Source of the DNA: an uncultured Bacilli bacterium
GTDB lineage: Bacteria; Bacillota_I; Bacilli_A; RF39; UBA660
NCBI GenBank assembly: GCA_944350365.1
Contig: CALVOU010000009.1
Coordinates: 1 to 38,916, forward strand
Length of the DNA stretch: 38,916 bases
Direction: 5' to 3'
Made by a program: the position numbers and the translations under genes. Positions 24,036 through 32,244 of this stretch are shown one piece after another (position 1 is the first letter of the stretch; every line of letters starts with the position of its first letter). The notes below the pieces were generated by a model. The model was not told where the DNA came from and did not search any database. It was given only the letters and a program-made list of their open reading frames with translations.

Positions 24036-24694
24036 AAAAGATATTAATTGTAGAAGACGATATTGAACTAAGTAAAGAATTAAAGTTATTATTAGAACAA
24101 AATGGCTATCAAGCAGAAGCTATTAGTAACTTTTCTAATACCAAGCAACAAATCTTAGAAAGTAATAGTGATCTTGTTCTATTAGATATCAATATTCCTA
24201 ATGAAAATGGAGAATATCTATTAAAAGAAGTTCGAAAAGTAAGTAATGTACCTATCATTATGGTTACTAGTCGAAATACCGAGTTAGATGAAGTCGTCAG
24301 TATGAGTTATGGTGCCGATGACTATATTACCAAACCCTATAATCCCACCATTCTCCTTCTTCATATTGAGGCATTATTCAAACGAATAGAAAAAAATAGT
24401 CCTCGTCTAAGATATCGTCATATTCAATTAAACTTAGAGAAGGGAACCATAGAGACTGAAAACGAAGAGATCACTCTTTCTAAAAATGAATTGATGATAT
24501 TTACCTATCTATTAAAAAATCAAGGGAAAATAGTTACTCGTGAGGATATTATGAATTATCTATGGGATACAGAAGAATTTATCGATGATAATACGTTGAC
24601 TGTAAATATTAATCGACTTCGTAAACGCCTTTTGGATGTTGGCTTAGGAGATTGTATTGAAACGAGAAGGGGACAAGGATATATTCTATTATGA
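24032..24694 (+). CDS. OmpR-type response regulator of a Bce-like module
   Basis: A 220-aa regulator. The receiver has the acidic pair (VEDDIE), the phospho-acceptor Asp in LLDINIP (about 51), the switch Thr in MVTSR and the Lys in TKPYNP; the output is a winged helix (about 125-220) with NTLTVNINRLRKRL as the recognition region. It pairs with the next gene (ATGA overlap). The two TNACA-N4-TGTAA sites downstream are the motif described for BceR-like regulators, so they are its probable targets. Confidence 0.9.
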   Translation: MKKILIVEDDIELSKELKLLLEQNGYQAEAISNFSNTKQQILESNSDLVLLDINIPNENGEYLLKEVRKVSNVPIIMVTSRNTELDEVVSMSYGADDYITKPYNPTILLLHIEALFKRIEKNSPRLRYRHIQLNLEKGTIETENEEITLSKNELMIFTYLLKNQGKIVTREDIMNYLWDTEEFIDDNTLTVNINRLRKRLLDVGLGDCIETRRGQGYILL

Positions 24695-25704
24695 AATTCC
24701 GTGAGTTTATTCAAGACTATCTTTTATGGATAGTAAGTGCTGTTATTGTCGGTGTTTTTCTGGTATTATTCGCATTAGCGTTCAAATGTCCTATGCCATT
24801 TATCCTTCTCCTTTCCATTACTTGGCTTCTTTTTCCAACTATTTTTCTTCTTAGTCAATATCATAAAAAGAAAGTTTTCTATTCTTCACTTCGCCAAAAT
24901 CTAGAACAACTTGATCATAAATATTTACTTAGTGAGTTAGTACCTGAAACTTACTTTTTAGATGCCAAAATTTTTAAAGAAGTATTATGGGAAATCACCA
25001 AATCTTATCAGGAAGAAATCAATCAATATAAATACAGTGTAGAAGATTTTAAAGAGTATGTCGAATTATGGATTCACGAAGTAAAAGTTCCCATTGCCAG
25101 TAGCTTACTCATCGTTCATAATCACAAGAACAACGATCCCCAAAAAATCATCGAACAGATTGGTCGAATCGAGAATTACGTAGATCAAATTTTATATTAT
25201 GTAAGAAGTGAAAATGCGGAAAAAGATTATCTGATTAAGCCATGTAATCCTCGTGATATCGTAAACAAAGTCATCGTCAAAAATAAAGAGCGTTTTATTT
25301 ACGATAAAATTAAATTAGAGATAGAGCCTTTTGAACAAGAAGTATTAACGGATAGTAAGTGGTTAGAATTTATCCTCAGTCAGATTTTCCAAAACAGTAT
25401 GAAATATCGAAGTGAAGAGTCAAAAATTAAAGTTAGTTTCCTCTATCAGAATAACGAAATTCAACTAAAGATTTGGGATAATGGTATCGGTATTTCGAAA
25501 AGTGATTTACCTAGGGTTTTTGATAAATCCTTTACTGGTCAAAACGGAAGGAAAGTAAGTACTTCTACCGGAATGGGATTATATATTGCCAGAAAACTAT
25601 GTCAAAAGTTAGGGCACAAAATAGAAATTGCTTCTGAAGAAAATCATTTTACAGAAGTTACCATCACGTTTTATCGAAACGAATTCTATGATGTAGCCCG
25701 CTAA
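24691..25704 (+). CDS. BceS-type intramembrane-sensing histidine kinase
   Basis: A 337-aa kinase with two membrane helices (about 12-34 and 38-56) joined by only a few residues, hence no outside sensor domain. The phospho-His lies in WIHEVKVPIASS (about 129-140), the N box in LSQIFQNSMKYRS, and the G boxes in WDNGIGIS and STGMGLYIARKL. In Bce systems such kinases are switched on by the ABC permease itself in response to peptide antibiotics (established for B. subtilis BceS). The permease and ATPase are encoded immediately downstream. Confidence 0.92.
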   Translation: MKFREFIQDYLLWIVSAVIVGVFLVLFALAFKCPMPFILLLSITWLLFPTIFLLSQYHKKKVFYSSLRQNLEQLDHKYLLSELVPETYFLDAKIFKEVLWEITKSYQEEINQYKYSVEDFKEYVELWIHEVKVPIASSLLIVHNHKNNDPQKIIEQIGRIENYVDQILYYVRSENAEKDYLIKPCNPRDIVNKVIVKNKERFIYDKIKLEIEPFEQEVLTDSKWLEFILSQIFQNSMKYRSEESKIKVSFLYQNNEIQLKIWDNGIGISKSDLPRVFDKSFTGQNGRKVSTSTGMGLYIARKLCQKLGHKIEIASEENHFTEVTITFYRNEFYDVAR

Positions 25705-25707
25705 ATC

Positions 25708-25721
25708 TTACAAATTTGTAA
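25708..25721 (+). promoter_or_regulatory. BceR-type operator before the ABC genes
   Basis: TTACA-AATT-TGTAA fits the TNACA-N4-TGTAA consensus of BceR-like regulators exactly; the palindrome extends to CTTACAAATTTGTAAG. A further TGTAAGG half-site lies at 25727-25733. The likely -10 is TATAAT at 25765-25770. Confidence 0.75.
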
Positions 25722-25793
25722 GATTCTGTAAGGAAAATGAATGGCACCAAATAATAAAATTTTCTATAATAGCTACTGAAGGGAAGGGATTAT

Positions 25794-26561
25794 ATGTCCA
25801 ATGTTTTAAGAATAGATAAAATTGAAAAATATTATGGAACACGCGCTAGTTTAACTAAAGCGATCAACAATATTTCCTTTGAAGTAGAAAGAGGAGAATT
25901 TGTAGCCATTATGGGGGCGAGTGGTTCTGGTAAAACTACACTTTTAAATTGTATTTCGACAATTGATAAAGTAACAAGTGGTCATATCTATGTTGAAGGA
26001 GAGGATATTACAAAACTAAAAGGCAACAAACTAAATAAGTTTCGTCGTGAACAACTAGGATTTATTTTCCAAGACTTTAACTTATTAGATACTTTGACGG
26101 CGTTTGAAAACATCTCACTAGCATTGACTATTCAAGGAGTAAAACCAAGTGAAATTGAGATGAAGGTAAACGATGTTGCGAAGAAATTAAACATTAAAGA
26201 TGTGTTACAAAAATACCCTTATCAGATGTCTGGTGGTCAAAAACAACGTGTCGCATCAGCGCGAGCCATCATTACCAATCCAAAGTTGATATTAGCCGAT
26301 GAGCCAACCGGAGCATTAGATTCTAAAAGTGCTAAGATGTTACTAGAAAATTTTTCTTACATGAATAAAGAACTAAATGCGACTATTTTAATGGTCACTC
26401 ATGATGCCTTTACTGCTAGTTACGCATCGCGAGTAATTTTCATCAAAGATGGTAAACTATTTAATGAAATAGTACGTGGTGATGATTCGCGAAAAGAATT
26501 TTTTGATAAGATTATCGATGTAGTAACCTTGTTAGGAGGCGACTTAAACGATGTTGTTTAA
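25794..26561 (+). CDS. BceA-type ABC transporter ATPase
   Basis: A 255-aa ATPase. Walker A GASGSGKTT (about 41-49), Q-loop in FIFQDFNLLD, signature MSGGQKQR (about 145-152), Walker B LILADEPTGALDS and the H-loop in MVTHD are all intact. It energises the BceB-like permease, which its gene overlaps by 11 bases. Together they would remove or detoxify cell-wall-active peptides such as bacitracin or lantibiotics and drive the BceS-like kinase. GAAGGGAAGGG is the ribosome site, and a BceR-type operator precedes the promoter. Confidence 0.93.
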   Translation: MSNVLRIDKIEKYYGTRASLTKAINNISFEVERGEFVAIMGASGSGKTTLLNCISTIDKVTSGHIYVEGEDITKLKGNKLNKFRREQLGFIFQDFNLLDTLTAFENISLALTIQGVKPSEIEMKVNDVAKKLNIKDVLQKYPYQMSGGQKQRVASARAIITNPKLILADEPTGALDSKSAKMLLENFSYMNKELNATILMVTHDAFTASYASRVIFIKDGKLFNEIVRGDDSRKEFFDKIIDVVTLLGGDLNDVV

Positions 26562-28608
26562 GCTTTCGATCAAGAATATCAAAAAAAGTTTCAAAGATTA
26601 TGCCATTTACTTTTTCACCCTTATTCTAGGGGTGGCGATATTTTACGTATTTAACGCCTTAGATAGCCAAACCGTCATGTTAGATGTTTCTAAGTCCACC
26701 CATGACTTAATCGATTTAATGAATCAAGTATTATCAGGTGTCAGTATCTTTGTATCCTTTATTTTAGGATTCCTAATTATCTATGCCAGTCGGTTTCTAA
26801 TGAAACGACGGAAAAAAGAATTTGGAATCTACATGACCCTAGGAATGAGTAAAGGAAAAATCTCTAAGATTCTATTGATGGAGACACTCCTCATCGGTTT
26901 AGTTTCCTTAGGTGCTGGTTTAATCTTAGGAATCTGCTTATCTCAATTGATGTCAGTACTAGTTGCCAATATGTTTGAAGCAGATATGACTAAATTCACG
27001 TTTACTTTTTCTACTAGTTCAATGATTAAAACCTGTTTCTATTTTGGAATTATGTATTTACTCGTTATGATCTTCAATACATTTTCCGTCAGCAAGTGTA
27101 AATTAATTGACTTGTTAAATGCCAAGAAAAAAAGTGAAACGGTTAAATTAAAAAATCCAATCCTTTGTGTTGTTGTCTTTATAATCGCAGTAGCGATGCT
27201 ATCATATGCTTACTATAATGTGATAGTAGGAGTAAATAATCTCCAATATTTTAGTGACATCTTATTTCAAATGGCTTTAGGCGCAATAGGAACCTTTCTT
27301 ATTTTCTGGTCCTTATCGGGTTTAATTTTACGTCTAGTTCAATCGATGAAAAGAGTTTATTTAAAGGGATTAAATCTCTTTACCATTCGCCAAATCAACA
27401 GTAAAATCAATACAACTGTATTCTCAATGACCGTAATTTGTTTAATGTTATTCTTGACGATTTGTATCTTTTCAAGTGCTTTATCATTAAAAAATTCTAT
27501 GTCAGCCAACTTAAAAGAATTAGTACCGATCGATATTGAATTCTATAAGCCATTAAATGCCAGAGAGACTTACCATATGGTAGTAAATGATAGCGAAAAT
27601 GAAGATTCGAAAGTATCTATTTGGGATACCCTAGAAAAGTATAACTTAGATATAAAAGATGATCTAAAAGATATCACTGAATTAACTTCTTACCAACAAG
27701 CTGATCTAACTTTCGCCAAGACTTTAGGTAATACGTTAGATGAAGTGAAAAAAGACTATCCATTTTTATTAGTGGACAGTAAAGAAGAAATTGTTAAATT
27801 AAGCGATTATAATCGAGTAGCTAAGCTTTATGACAATCCAACCTATACTTTAGAAGATGATGAATATTTAATTTTAGCTGACTATGATTCTATGGTGGAA
27901 CTTAGAAACAAGGCGCTCGAAGAAAATACCATCATCACGATAAATGGAAAAGACTATCATCCTAAATATAAAGAATGCCAAGACGGTTTTATCGATATTG
28001 CCACTAACCACATCAATGTTGGAATCATTGTTGTTCCTGATGAAGCCGTGGAGAATTTGATCGAAGCTAAGGCCTATGTCTTAGCCAATTATAAAGCAGA
28101 TACCAAAGAAGGAAAACGAGAAGTTGAAGACAAAATCAATGCCTTAGAACAAAACTATCCAAATATAGATCAAGAAACACTACTATCCGCATCAAGTAAA
28201 ATTTCCTTATACGATGCCAGTATTGGATTAAGTGCTATGGCCACTTTCATTGGTCTTTATCTAGGACTTATCTTCCTAATGGCTTCAGCCGCAATCTTAG
28301 CGTTAAAAGAATTATCTGAATCATCGGATAATAAAGAAAAATTTATTGCGCTAAGAAAAATCGGAGTAGACGAAAAAATGTTAAATCGTGCTTTGTTTAA
28401 TCAGATTGCTATTTTCTTCGCACTACCATTAATCCTTGCCATCATCCATTCCATTTTTGGTATTCAAGTATGCAATTATATCCTAGAGACTTTCGGTAAC
28501 GAAAAATTATTGCTCTCGATTGTTATGACTGCTTGTTTCTTAGGCATAATCTACGGTGGCTATTTCCTAATTACATATTTCTGTAGTAAAAATATTATTA
28601 AAGAGTAA
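26551..28608 (+). CDS. BceB-type ABC permease (FtsX family)
   Basis: A 685-aa permease with the Bce layout: about ten membrane helices and one large outside domain of roughly 210 residues (about 315-550) between the seventh and eighth helices. The FtsX-type motif FGIYMTLGMSKGKIS lies at about 91-105 and a second such region near LRKIGVDEKMLNRALF at the C-terminal side. The outside domain is the part that determines drug recognition in characterised members; it reads acidic here. The ATG overlaps the ATPase stop and is preceded by AGGAGG 12 bases away. The substrate cannot be read from sequence. Confidence 0.92.
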   Translation: MLFKLSIKNIKKSFKDYAIYFFTLILGVAIFYVFNALDSQTVMLDVSKSTHDLIDLMNQVLSGVSIFVSFILGFLIIYASRFLMKRRKKEFGIYMTLGMSKGKISKILLMETLLIGLVSLGAGLILGICLSQLMSVLVANMFEADMTKFTFTFSTSSMIKTCFYFGIMYLLVMIFNTFSVSKCKLIDLLNAKKKSETVKLKNPILCVVVFIIAVAMLSYAYYNVIVGVNNLQYFSDILFQMALGAIGTFLIFWSLSGLILRLVQSMKRVYLKGLNLFTIRQINSKINTTVFSMTVICLMLFLTICIFSSALSLKNSMSANLKELVPIDIEFYKPLNARETYHMVVNDSENEDSKVSIWDTLEKYNLDIKDDLKDITELTSYQQADLTFAKTLGNTLDEVKKDYPFLLVDSKEEIVKLSDYNRVAKLYDNPTYTLEDDEYLILADYDSMVELRNKALEENTIITINGKDYHPKYKECQDGFIDIATNHINVGIIVVPDEAVENLIEAKAYVLANYKADTKEGKREVEDKINALEQNYPNIDQETLLSASSKISLYDASIGLSAMATFIGLYLGLIFLMASAAILALKELSESSDNKEKFIALRKIGVDEKMLNRALFNQIAIFFALPLILAIIHSIFGIQVCNYILETFGNEKLLLSIVMTACFLGIIYGGYFLITYFCSKNIIKE

Positions 28609-28626
28609 AAGAAAGTAGGGGATAAT

Positions 28627-29751
28627 ATGGAAAATTATATAGAGCCAATAAAATATGCGATAATCTTATTTCCGTTTATCGCTTTTCTATTTACTCTTCC
28701 TTATATTCTCCATCAATATCATAAATATGGTTCAGTCTATTATTTACGTGTACTAATTGTCTATTCTTTTATTCTTTATTTAATCAGCGCTTATTTCTTA
28801 GTTATCTTGCCACTGCCATCCTTTGAAGAAGTTAGTCAAATGACTAGCCCAACTACCCAGTTAGTCCCATTTTCTTTCGTTCGTGATTTTATAGAACATA
28901 GTAGTTTTCAAATTCAAGACTTTTCTACTTATGTAAAAGCGTTGATGGAACCATACTGTTATGTGGTACTCTATAACATATTACTAACGATACCATTTGG
29001 TATTTACCTAGGTTATTACTTTAAATATAGTTTAAAGAAATGTGTCTTTTATGCCTTCTGTCTCAGTTTGTTTTTTGAACTTACGCAATTAAGTGGGCTA
29101 TATGGAATTTATCCTCGAGGATATCGATTGTTTGATGTCGACGATTTAATCTTAAATACATTGGGTGGTTTAATCGGTTATCTATGTTCAATTGGAATTA
29201 GAAAAATTCTTCCTAGTCGCGAAAAGATTGATCAAAAAGCCTACGAACTAGGAAAGAAAGTTTCTTGGCTAAAAAGAACAACCCTCTTTTTCCTTGATTT
29301 ATTTTTCTTTATCATTTTCGCTTCTTTCGTTCAAGGTTTCGTATCTGGCAACTTATCGTTATATCTTACCTTTCTTTTCTACTATGTCTTATACCCATAT
29401 TGGCGGAAGGGAAAAACTCTTGCCGGTAGCTTTCTCAATGTAAAAATCGAAGTAGAATCCGATCGTTCTACACTCCTTGCATTATTTTTTAGACAACACT
29501 TATTTTATATTGGCTATTTTGTTCTTCCATTTTATATTTTAATTTTAGGTGGAGGAATCACGGCTAGCTTGCCATTACCAAGAAGTATCCGTGCTGTAGC
29601 TTCTTTACTTGTTATTCTGAGCGTATTTGGTTATCTGTTTGGTAGCTTCTTACGGTTAATTAGAAAGAAAAAACCATATTATGAATGCTTAAGTAAAACA
29701 AAATTAGTTAGTACTATTGGAACTTCTGATCATAACGAGAAATATACCTAA
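28627..29751 (+). CDS. VanZ-RDD membrane protein
   Basis: A 374-aa multi-helix protein. The N-terminal half is VanZ-like (FELTQLSGLYG and RLFDVDDLILNTLGGLIGY, about 155-190); VanZ raises tolerance to teicoplanin and other glycopeptides or lipopeptides. The C-terminal half is an RDD-type domain, starting with KRTTLFFLDLFFF (about 215) and including GKTLAGSFLNVKI. Such fusions are known in Firmicutes. It starts 18 bases after the permease stop with a GTAGGGGA ribosome site, so it belongs to the resistance operon. Its stop abuts the second BceR-type operator. Confidence 0.82.
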   Translation: MENYIEPIKYAIILFPFIAFLFTLPYILHQYHKYGSVYYLRVLIVYSFILYLISAYFLVILPLPSFEEVSQMTSPTTQLVPFSFVRDFIEHSSFQIQDFSTYVKALMEPYCYVVLYNILLTIPFGIYLGYYFKYSLKKCVFYAFCLSLFFELTQLSGLYGIYPRGYRLFDVDDLILNTLGGLIGYLCSIGIRKILPSREKIDQKAYELGKKVSWLKRTTLFFLDLFFFIIFASFVQGFVSGNLSLYLTFLFYYVLYPYWRKGKTLAGSFLNVKIEVESDRSTLLALFFRQHLFYIGYFVLPFYILILGGGITASLPLPRSIRAVASLLVILSVFGYLFGSFLRLIRKKKPYYECLSKTKLVSTIGTSDHNEKYT

Positions 29752-29762
29752 CAATTTTGTAA
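29749..29762 (+). promoter_or_regulatory. Second BceR-type operator, before a 73-aa peptide gene
   Basis: TAACA-ATTT-TGTAA matches TNACA-N4-TGTAA and, like the first site, continues as TGTAAGG. A -10 TATAAT lies at 29786-29791, 23 bp away, against 43 bp for the site before the ABC genes. Confidence 0.65.
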
Positions 29763-29815
29763 GGCAAAATAAAGAATAATTATGTTATAATAATAAAAAG
29801 AAAAGGAAGAGATAA

Positions 29816-30037
29816 ATGAAAAAACTAAATTTGAAAACAATTTGTATAGCGATTATCGGAATTATTTTATCTGTTATATGTTTTGTTGTTGTTGCCCCAA
29901 TTTTACTTATTTTCTTAATTAGTAAATTTATTCGTCATCGAAAGAAAGTAACTCCTACCAATACCAGTAATGAACCATTTAATTCTCCAAAGAGAAAAAG
30001 AGAAAAAGAAGTAGTAGAAGGCGAGTTAATCGTCTAA
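29816..30037 (+). CDS. Small membrane protein with basic tail, likely BceR target
   Basis: A 73-aa protein with one or two hydrophobic helices (about 7-39), a basic stretch (KFIRHRKKV), a Thr/Asn/Ser linker and a second basic stretch (KRKREKE). Unknown family. It has its own promoter with a BceR-type operator in front and an AAGGAAGAG ribosome site, and a terminator after, so it forms a separate unit of the apparent regulon. It could be an accessory or feedback peptide of the transporter-kinase complex, or alter surface charge; both are guesses. Confidence 0.7.
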   Translation: MKKLNLKTICIAIIGIILSVICFVVVAPILLIFLISKFIRHRKKVTPTNTSNEPFNSPKRKREKEVVEGELIV

Positions 30038-30040
30038 TCA

Positions 30041-30067
30041 AAAAAAAGAATCATTGATTCTTTTTTT
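30041..30067. terminator. Bidirectional terminator
   Basis: AAAAAAAGAATCA (30041-30053) mirrored by TGATTCTTTTTTT, between convergent genes. Confidence 0.8.
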
Positions 30068-30084
30068 GTTTTATTGATCAACTA

Positions 30085-30561
30085 TTATTGAGAAACAGTT
30101 TCTTTAGTCTTTTCTCTAGCACAAAGATAATCGGTAGAAACTCCATACTTTCTAGCTATTTGATAGACAAAAGCAGTTAGTATCATTGTCTTCCCATTTT
30201 CATAAGCACTGATTGTTGATTGAGTAGTATTTAAAATCTGTGCCAGTTGCAGTTGAGTAAGATGATTCTCTTTTCGAAATTCAATTAATCTTTTTCCGAT
30301 TTCATTTTTGTCTAAAGTATCAGATACAGGAAGAAGTGGTAAATTTCCCTTTTGAAAACCCAATGCATAGTCCATACTACATTCCATCAGCACACAAAAT
30401 TTATGTAACATAGTAAGAGGAATAATTTCTTTTCCTGTTTCCCATTTTGAATAAGTTGCTTGATTAACGCCAAGAAAATGAGCTACTTGATATTGATTTA
30501 GATCTTTATCTTGACGAATATCCACTAATCGTTTAAATATCCTGTTATCATTCGCAATCAC
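30085..30561 (-). CDS. Regulator with two tandem XRE helix-turn-helix domains
   Basis: A 158-aa protein with two complete Cro/C1-type domains and little else: first LNQYQVAHFLGVNQATYSKW (about 22-41), second LTQLQLAQILNTTQSTISAY (about 101-120), separated by about 25 residues. Two binding heads in one chain could bind an operator as a monomer. The start is GTG at 30559-30561, preceded on the reverse strand by AGGTGA. Between it and the divergent gene at 30673 lies an inverted repeat, ATTTTCCC (30578-30585) / GGGAAAAT (30603-30610), a candidate operator for both. Confidence 0.82.
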   Translation of the reverse strand: MIANDNRIFKRLVDIRQDKDLNQYQVAHFLGVNQATYSKWETGKEIIPLTMLHKFCVLMECSMDYALGFQKGNLPLLPVSDTLDKNEIGKRLIEFRKENHLTQLQLAQILNTTQSTISAYENGKTMILTAFVYQIARKYGVSTDYLCAREKTKETVSQ

Positions 30562-30577
30562 ATTATCACCTAATACT

Positions 30578-30610
30578 ATTTTCCCAATTAATAAAAATAA
30601 GCGGGAAAAT
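30578..30610. promoter_or_regulatory. Candidate operator between divergent genes
   Basis: Perfect 8-bp inverted repeat ATTTTCCC / GGGAAAAT with a 17-bp AT-rich centre, placed 17 bp upstream of the tandem-HTH start and about 28 bp upstream of the -10 (TATACT, near 30640) of the divergent gene. Confidence 0.45.
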
Positions 30611-30672
30611 GATGTGTAAATACGATATTTTATGCTATACTACTAGATGAAAACATAGAGAGGAATACAAAA

Positions 30673-30870
30673 ATGGAGGACAAAAGTATAGAATTATATT
30701 GCCAATACATCATCAAACCATTAGAAATGCGGATGAGAAAGTTAGAAGAAGAATTAAGCCATAAGCATTTCTTTCGTCACAAAAAAGAAGTTGAACTACG
30801 AATTGTAAAAGAGTTATTAACCGAAAAATTATTAGAATTAAACAAAATGTTAGAAGATATACAAAGATAA
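30673..30870 (+). CDS. Small coiled-coil protein divergent from the tandem-HTH regulator
   Basis: A 65-aa, almost fully helical charged protein (KPLEMRMRKLEEELSHK ... KELLTEKLLELNKMLEDIQR) with a basic HFFRHKKE centre. No known family recognised. GAGAGGAA precedes the ATG and an extended -10 (TGCTATACT) is visible. It shares its upstream region with the regulator at 30085-30561, so it is a likely target of that regulator. A bidirectional terminator follows. Confidence 0.62.
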   Translation: MEDKSIELYCQYIIKPLEMRMRKLEEELSHKHFFRHKKEVELRIVKELLTEKLLELNKMLEDIQR

Positions 30871-30872
30871 AG

Positions 30873-30907
30873 AAAACAAAGTAATGACTATTCGATTACT
30901 TTGTTTT
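30873..30907. terminator. Bidirectional terminator
   Basis: Perfect 13-bp arms, AAAACAAAGTAAT (30873-30885) and ATTACTTTGTTTT (30895-30907), between convergent genes. The stem runs into the end of the radical SAM gene. Confidence 0.85.
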
Positions 30908-31778
30908 TAAATTCTGGTATGAAACTCTCTAATTGTGTTTTTCCTTCTTGTTGGTAGGCTTGAGTGATTCCAATATCTAAAGCATAATCAATAATTTCCT
31001 CATAATCATTTTCTGACAAAGGACGATTCAAATTAGAAAAACGTTTAAATGTTCTAACTGGTGTATACTGATTCATAATACTGATATAAATTTGATTATG
31101 ATAAGTTGTATAGAGATAGTTTAAGACTTTTTTAGAATCGTCTTTTAGACCAGGTATACATAGATGTCTAACGATTACACCACGTTGTAAAATGCCTTGT
31201 TCATTAAAAATGGGTTCTCCAACTTGTTTAACCATTTCCTGAATTGCTACCGTGGCGTAGGAAAAATAATTAGGAGCATGTGAATACAAAATACCATATT
31301 GATCATCAAAATACTTTAAGTCAGGCAAATAAATATCGACGATACCATTTAACATCTGAATTGTTTCCACACTTTCATAAGAACTGGTATTATAAACAAT
31401 AGGTAAGTGAAGCCCACGTTTTTTTGCTAATGTAATCCCTTCTACAATCCAAGGAACATAGTGAGTAGGTGTGACTAAATTAATATTATTAGCCCCCTGT
31501 TTTTGTAGATCTAAACAAATATCGGCAAATTGACTGATTGTAATTTCTTGGCCCAAATGATCATGACTAAGCTGATGATTTTGACAAAAAATACACTGTA
31601 GTGGACAAAAAGAAAAGAAAATAGTACCAGATCCTTTTTCTCCTGATAAGCATGGTTCTTCCCAGAAATGAAGAGCAGCCCGCGCGATTTTCAAAGTAGT
31701 GGAAGCTCCACAAACCCCTAACTTCTTTTTACGATCAACATTACACTTTCTAGGGCAAAGATTACATTTCCAAGTCAT
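30888..31778 (-). CDS. PflX-like radical SAM protein
   Basis: A 296-aa radical SAM enzyme related to pyruvate formate-lyase activases, of the uncharacterised PflX type (COG1313-like). The CPLQCIFC motif (Cys58, Cys62, Cys65) binds the SAM cluster. An N-terminal Cys group (CNLCPRKC plus GVCG) probably holds another cluster, as in this family. NLVTPTHYVPW and VDIYLPDLKYFD are further family blocks. The substrate is not known; no glycyl-radical enzyme gene is adjacent. The reverse-strand ATG has GGGAGGT 6 bases upstream. Confidence 0.85.
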   Translation of the reverse strand: MTWKCNLCPRKCNVDRKKKLGVCGASTTLKIARAALHFWEEPCLSGEKGSGTIFFSFCPLQCIFCQNHQLSHDHLGQEITISQFADICLDLQKQGANNINLVTPTHYVPWIVEGITLAKKRGLHLPIVYNTSSYESVETIQMLNGIVDIYLPDLKYFDDQYGILYSHAPNYFSYATVAIQEMVKQVGEPIFNEQGILQRGVIVRHLCIPGLKDDSKKVLNYLYTTYHNQIYISIMNQYTPVRTFKRFSNLNRPLSENDYEEIIDYALDIGITQAYQQEGKTQLESFIPEFKNKVIE

Positions 31779-31874
31779 TATTTTACCTCCCTAAATAATA
31801 ATATAATACCTAATGTAATAGATAAAAGCAACGAAAACAACAAAAAGGTGATATATACTTTTAAAAAAACATAT

Positions 31875-32004
31875 GATATAATGTAAGTGTGATGAGAAGT
31901 CACAGATCTTTATTATAAAACTATTATTTGATTTCCTTCTTTAAATAACTTTAAATAAAGGATAGATAACCAGTCATATAAAAAGATCCAAAGAAAAGTT
32001 AAAG
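31875..32004 (+). promoter_or_regulatory. Promoter and long structured leader of the zinc-ribbon gene
   Basis: TATAAT (31875-31880) is followed by about 130 nt before the ATG at 32016. The leader can form a long-range pair GATCTTT (31905-31911) / AAAGATC (near 31982-31988) and an inner hairpin around TTTAAATAACTTTAAA (31943-31958). A regulatory role, for example temperature response, is possible but not shown. Confidence 0.35.
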
Positions 32005-32015
32005 GAGGAAGTAAA

Positions 32016-32204
32016 ATGCCAGAATATCAAGATAAAACCATCAAATGTCTCGATTGTGGAAAAGAGTTTGTCTTCTCAGCTAGAGATCAAGAATTCTATG
32101 TAGAAAAAGGCTTTAACAATGAACCAAAAAGATGCAAAGAATGTCGCGAGAAAAGAAAAGTTGAAAGAAACAATCGACTTCAATCAGCAAATAATAACGA
32201 ATAA
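32016..32204 (+). CDS. Small zinc-ribbon protein
   Basis: A 62-aa protein with two CxxC pairs: CLDCGKEFVFSARDQEFY (about 11-28) and CKECREKRK (about 40-48), the pattern of the 'probable zinc-ribbon' family (zf-trcl type). The spacing suits one zinc ion. A charged tail follows and may bind nucleic acid. The role is unknown. AAAGGAGGAAG is an excellent ribosome site, and a terminator follows (32212-32244). Confidence 0.85.
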   Translation: MPEYQDKTIKCLDCGKEFVFSARDQEFYVEKGFNNEPKRCKECREKRKVERNNRLQSANNNE

Positions 32205-32211
32205 TTAAAAT

Positions 32212-32244
32212 AGCACTGTCATTAGACGGTGTTGTTTTTTTTAT
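32212..32244 (+). terminator. Rho-independent terminator
   Basis: CAC(T)GTC at 32214-32220 pairs with GAC(G)GTG at 32225-32231, with one T-G pair, followed by TTGTTTTTTTTT. Confidence 0.7.
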
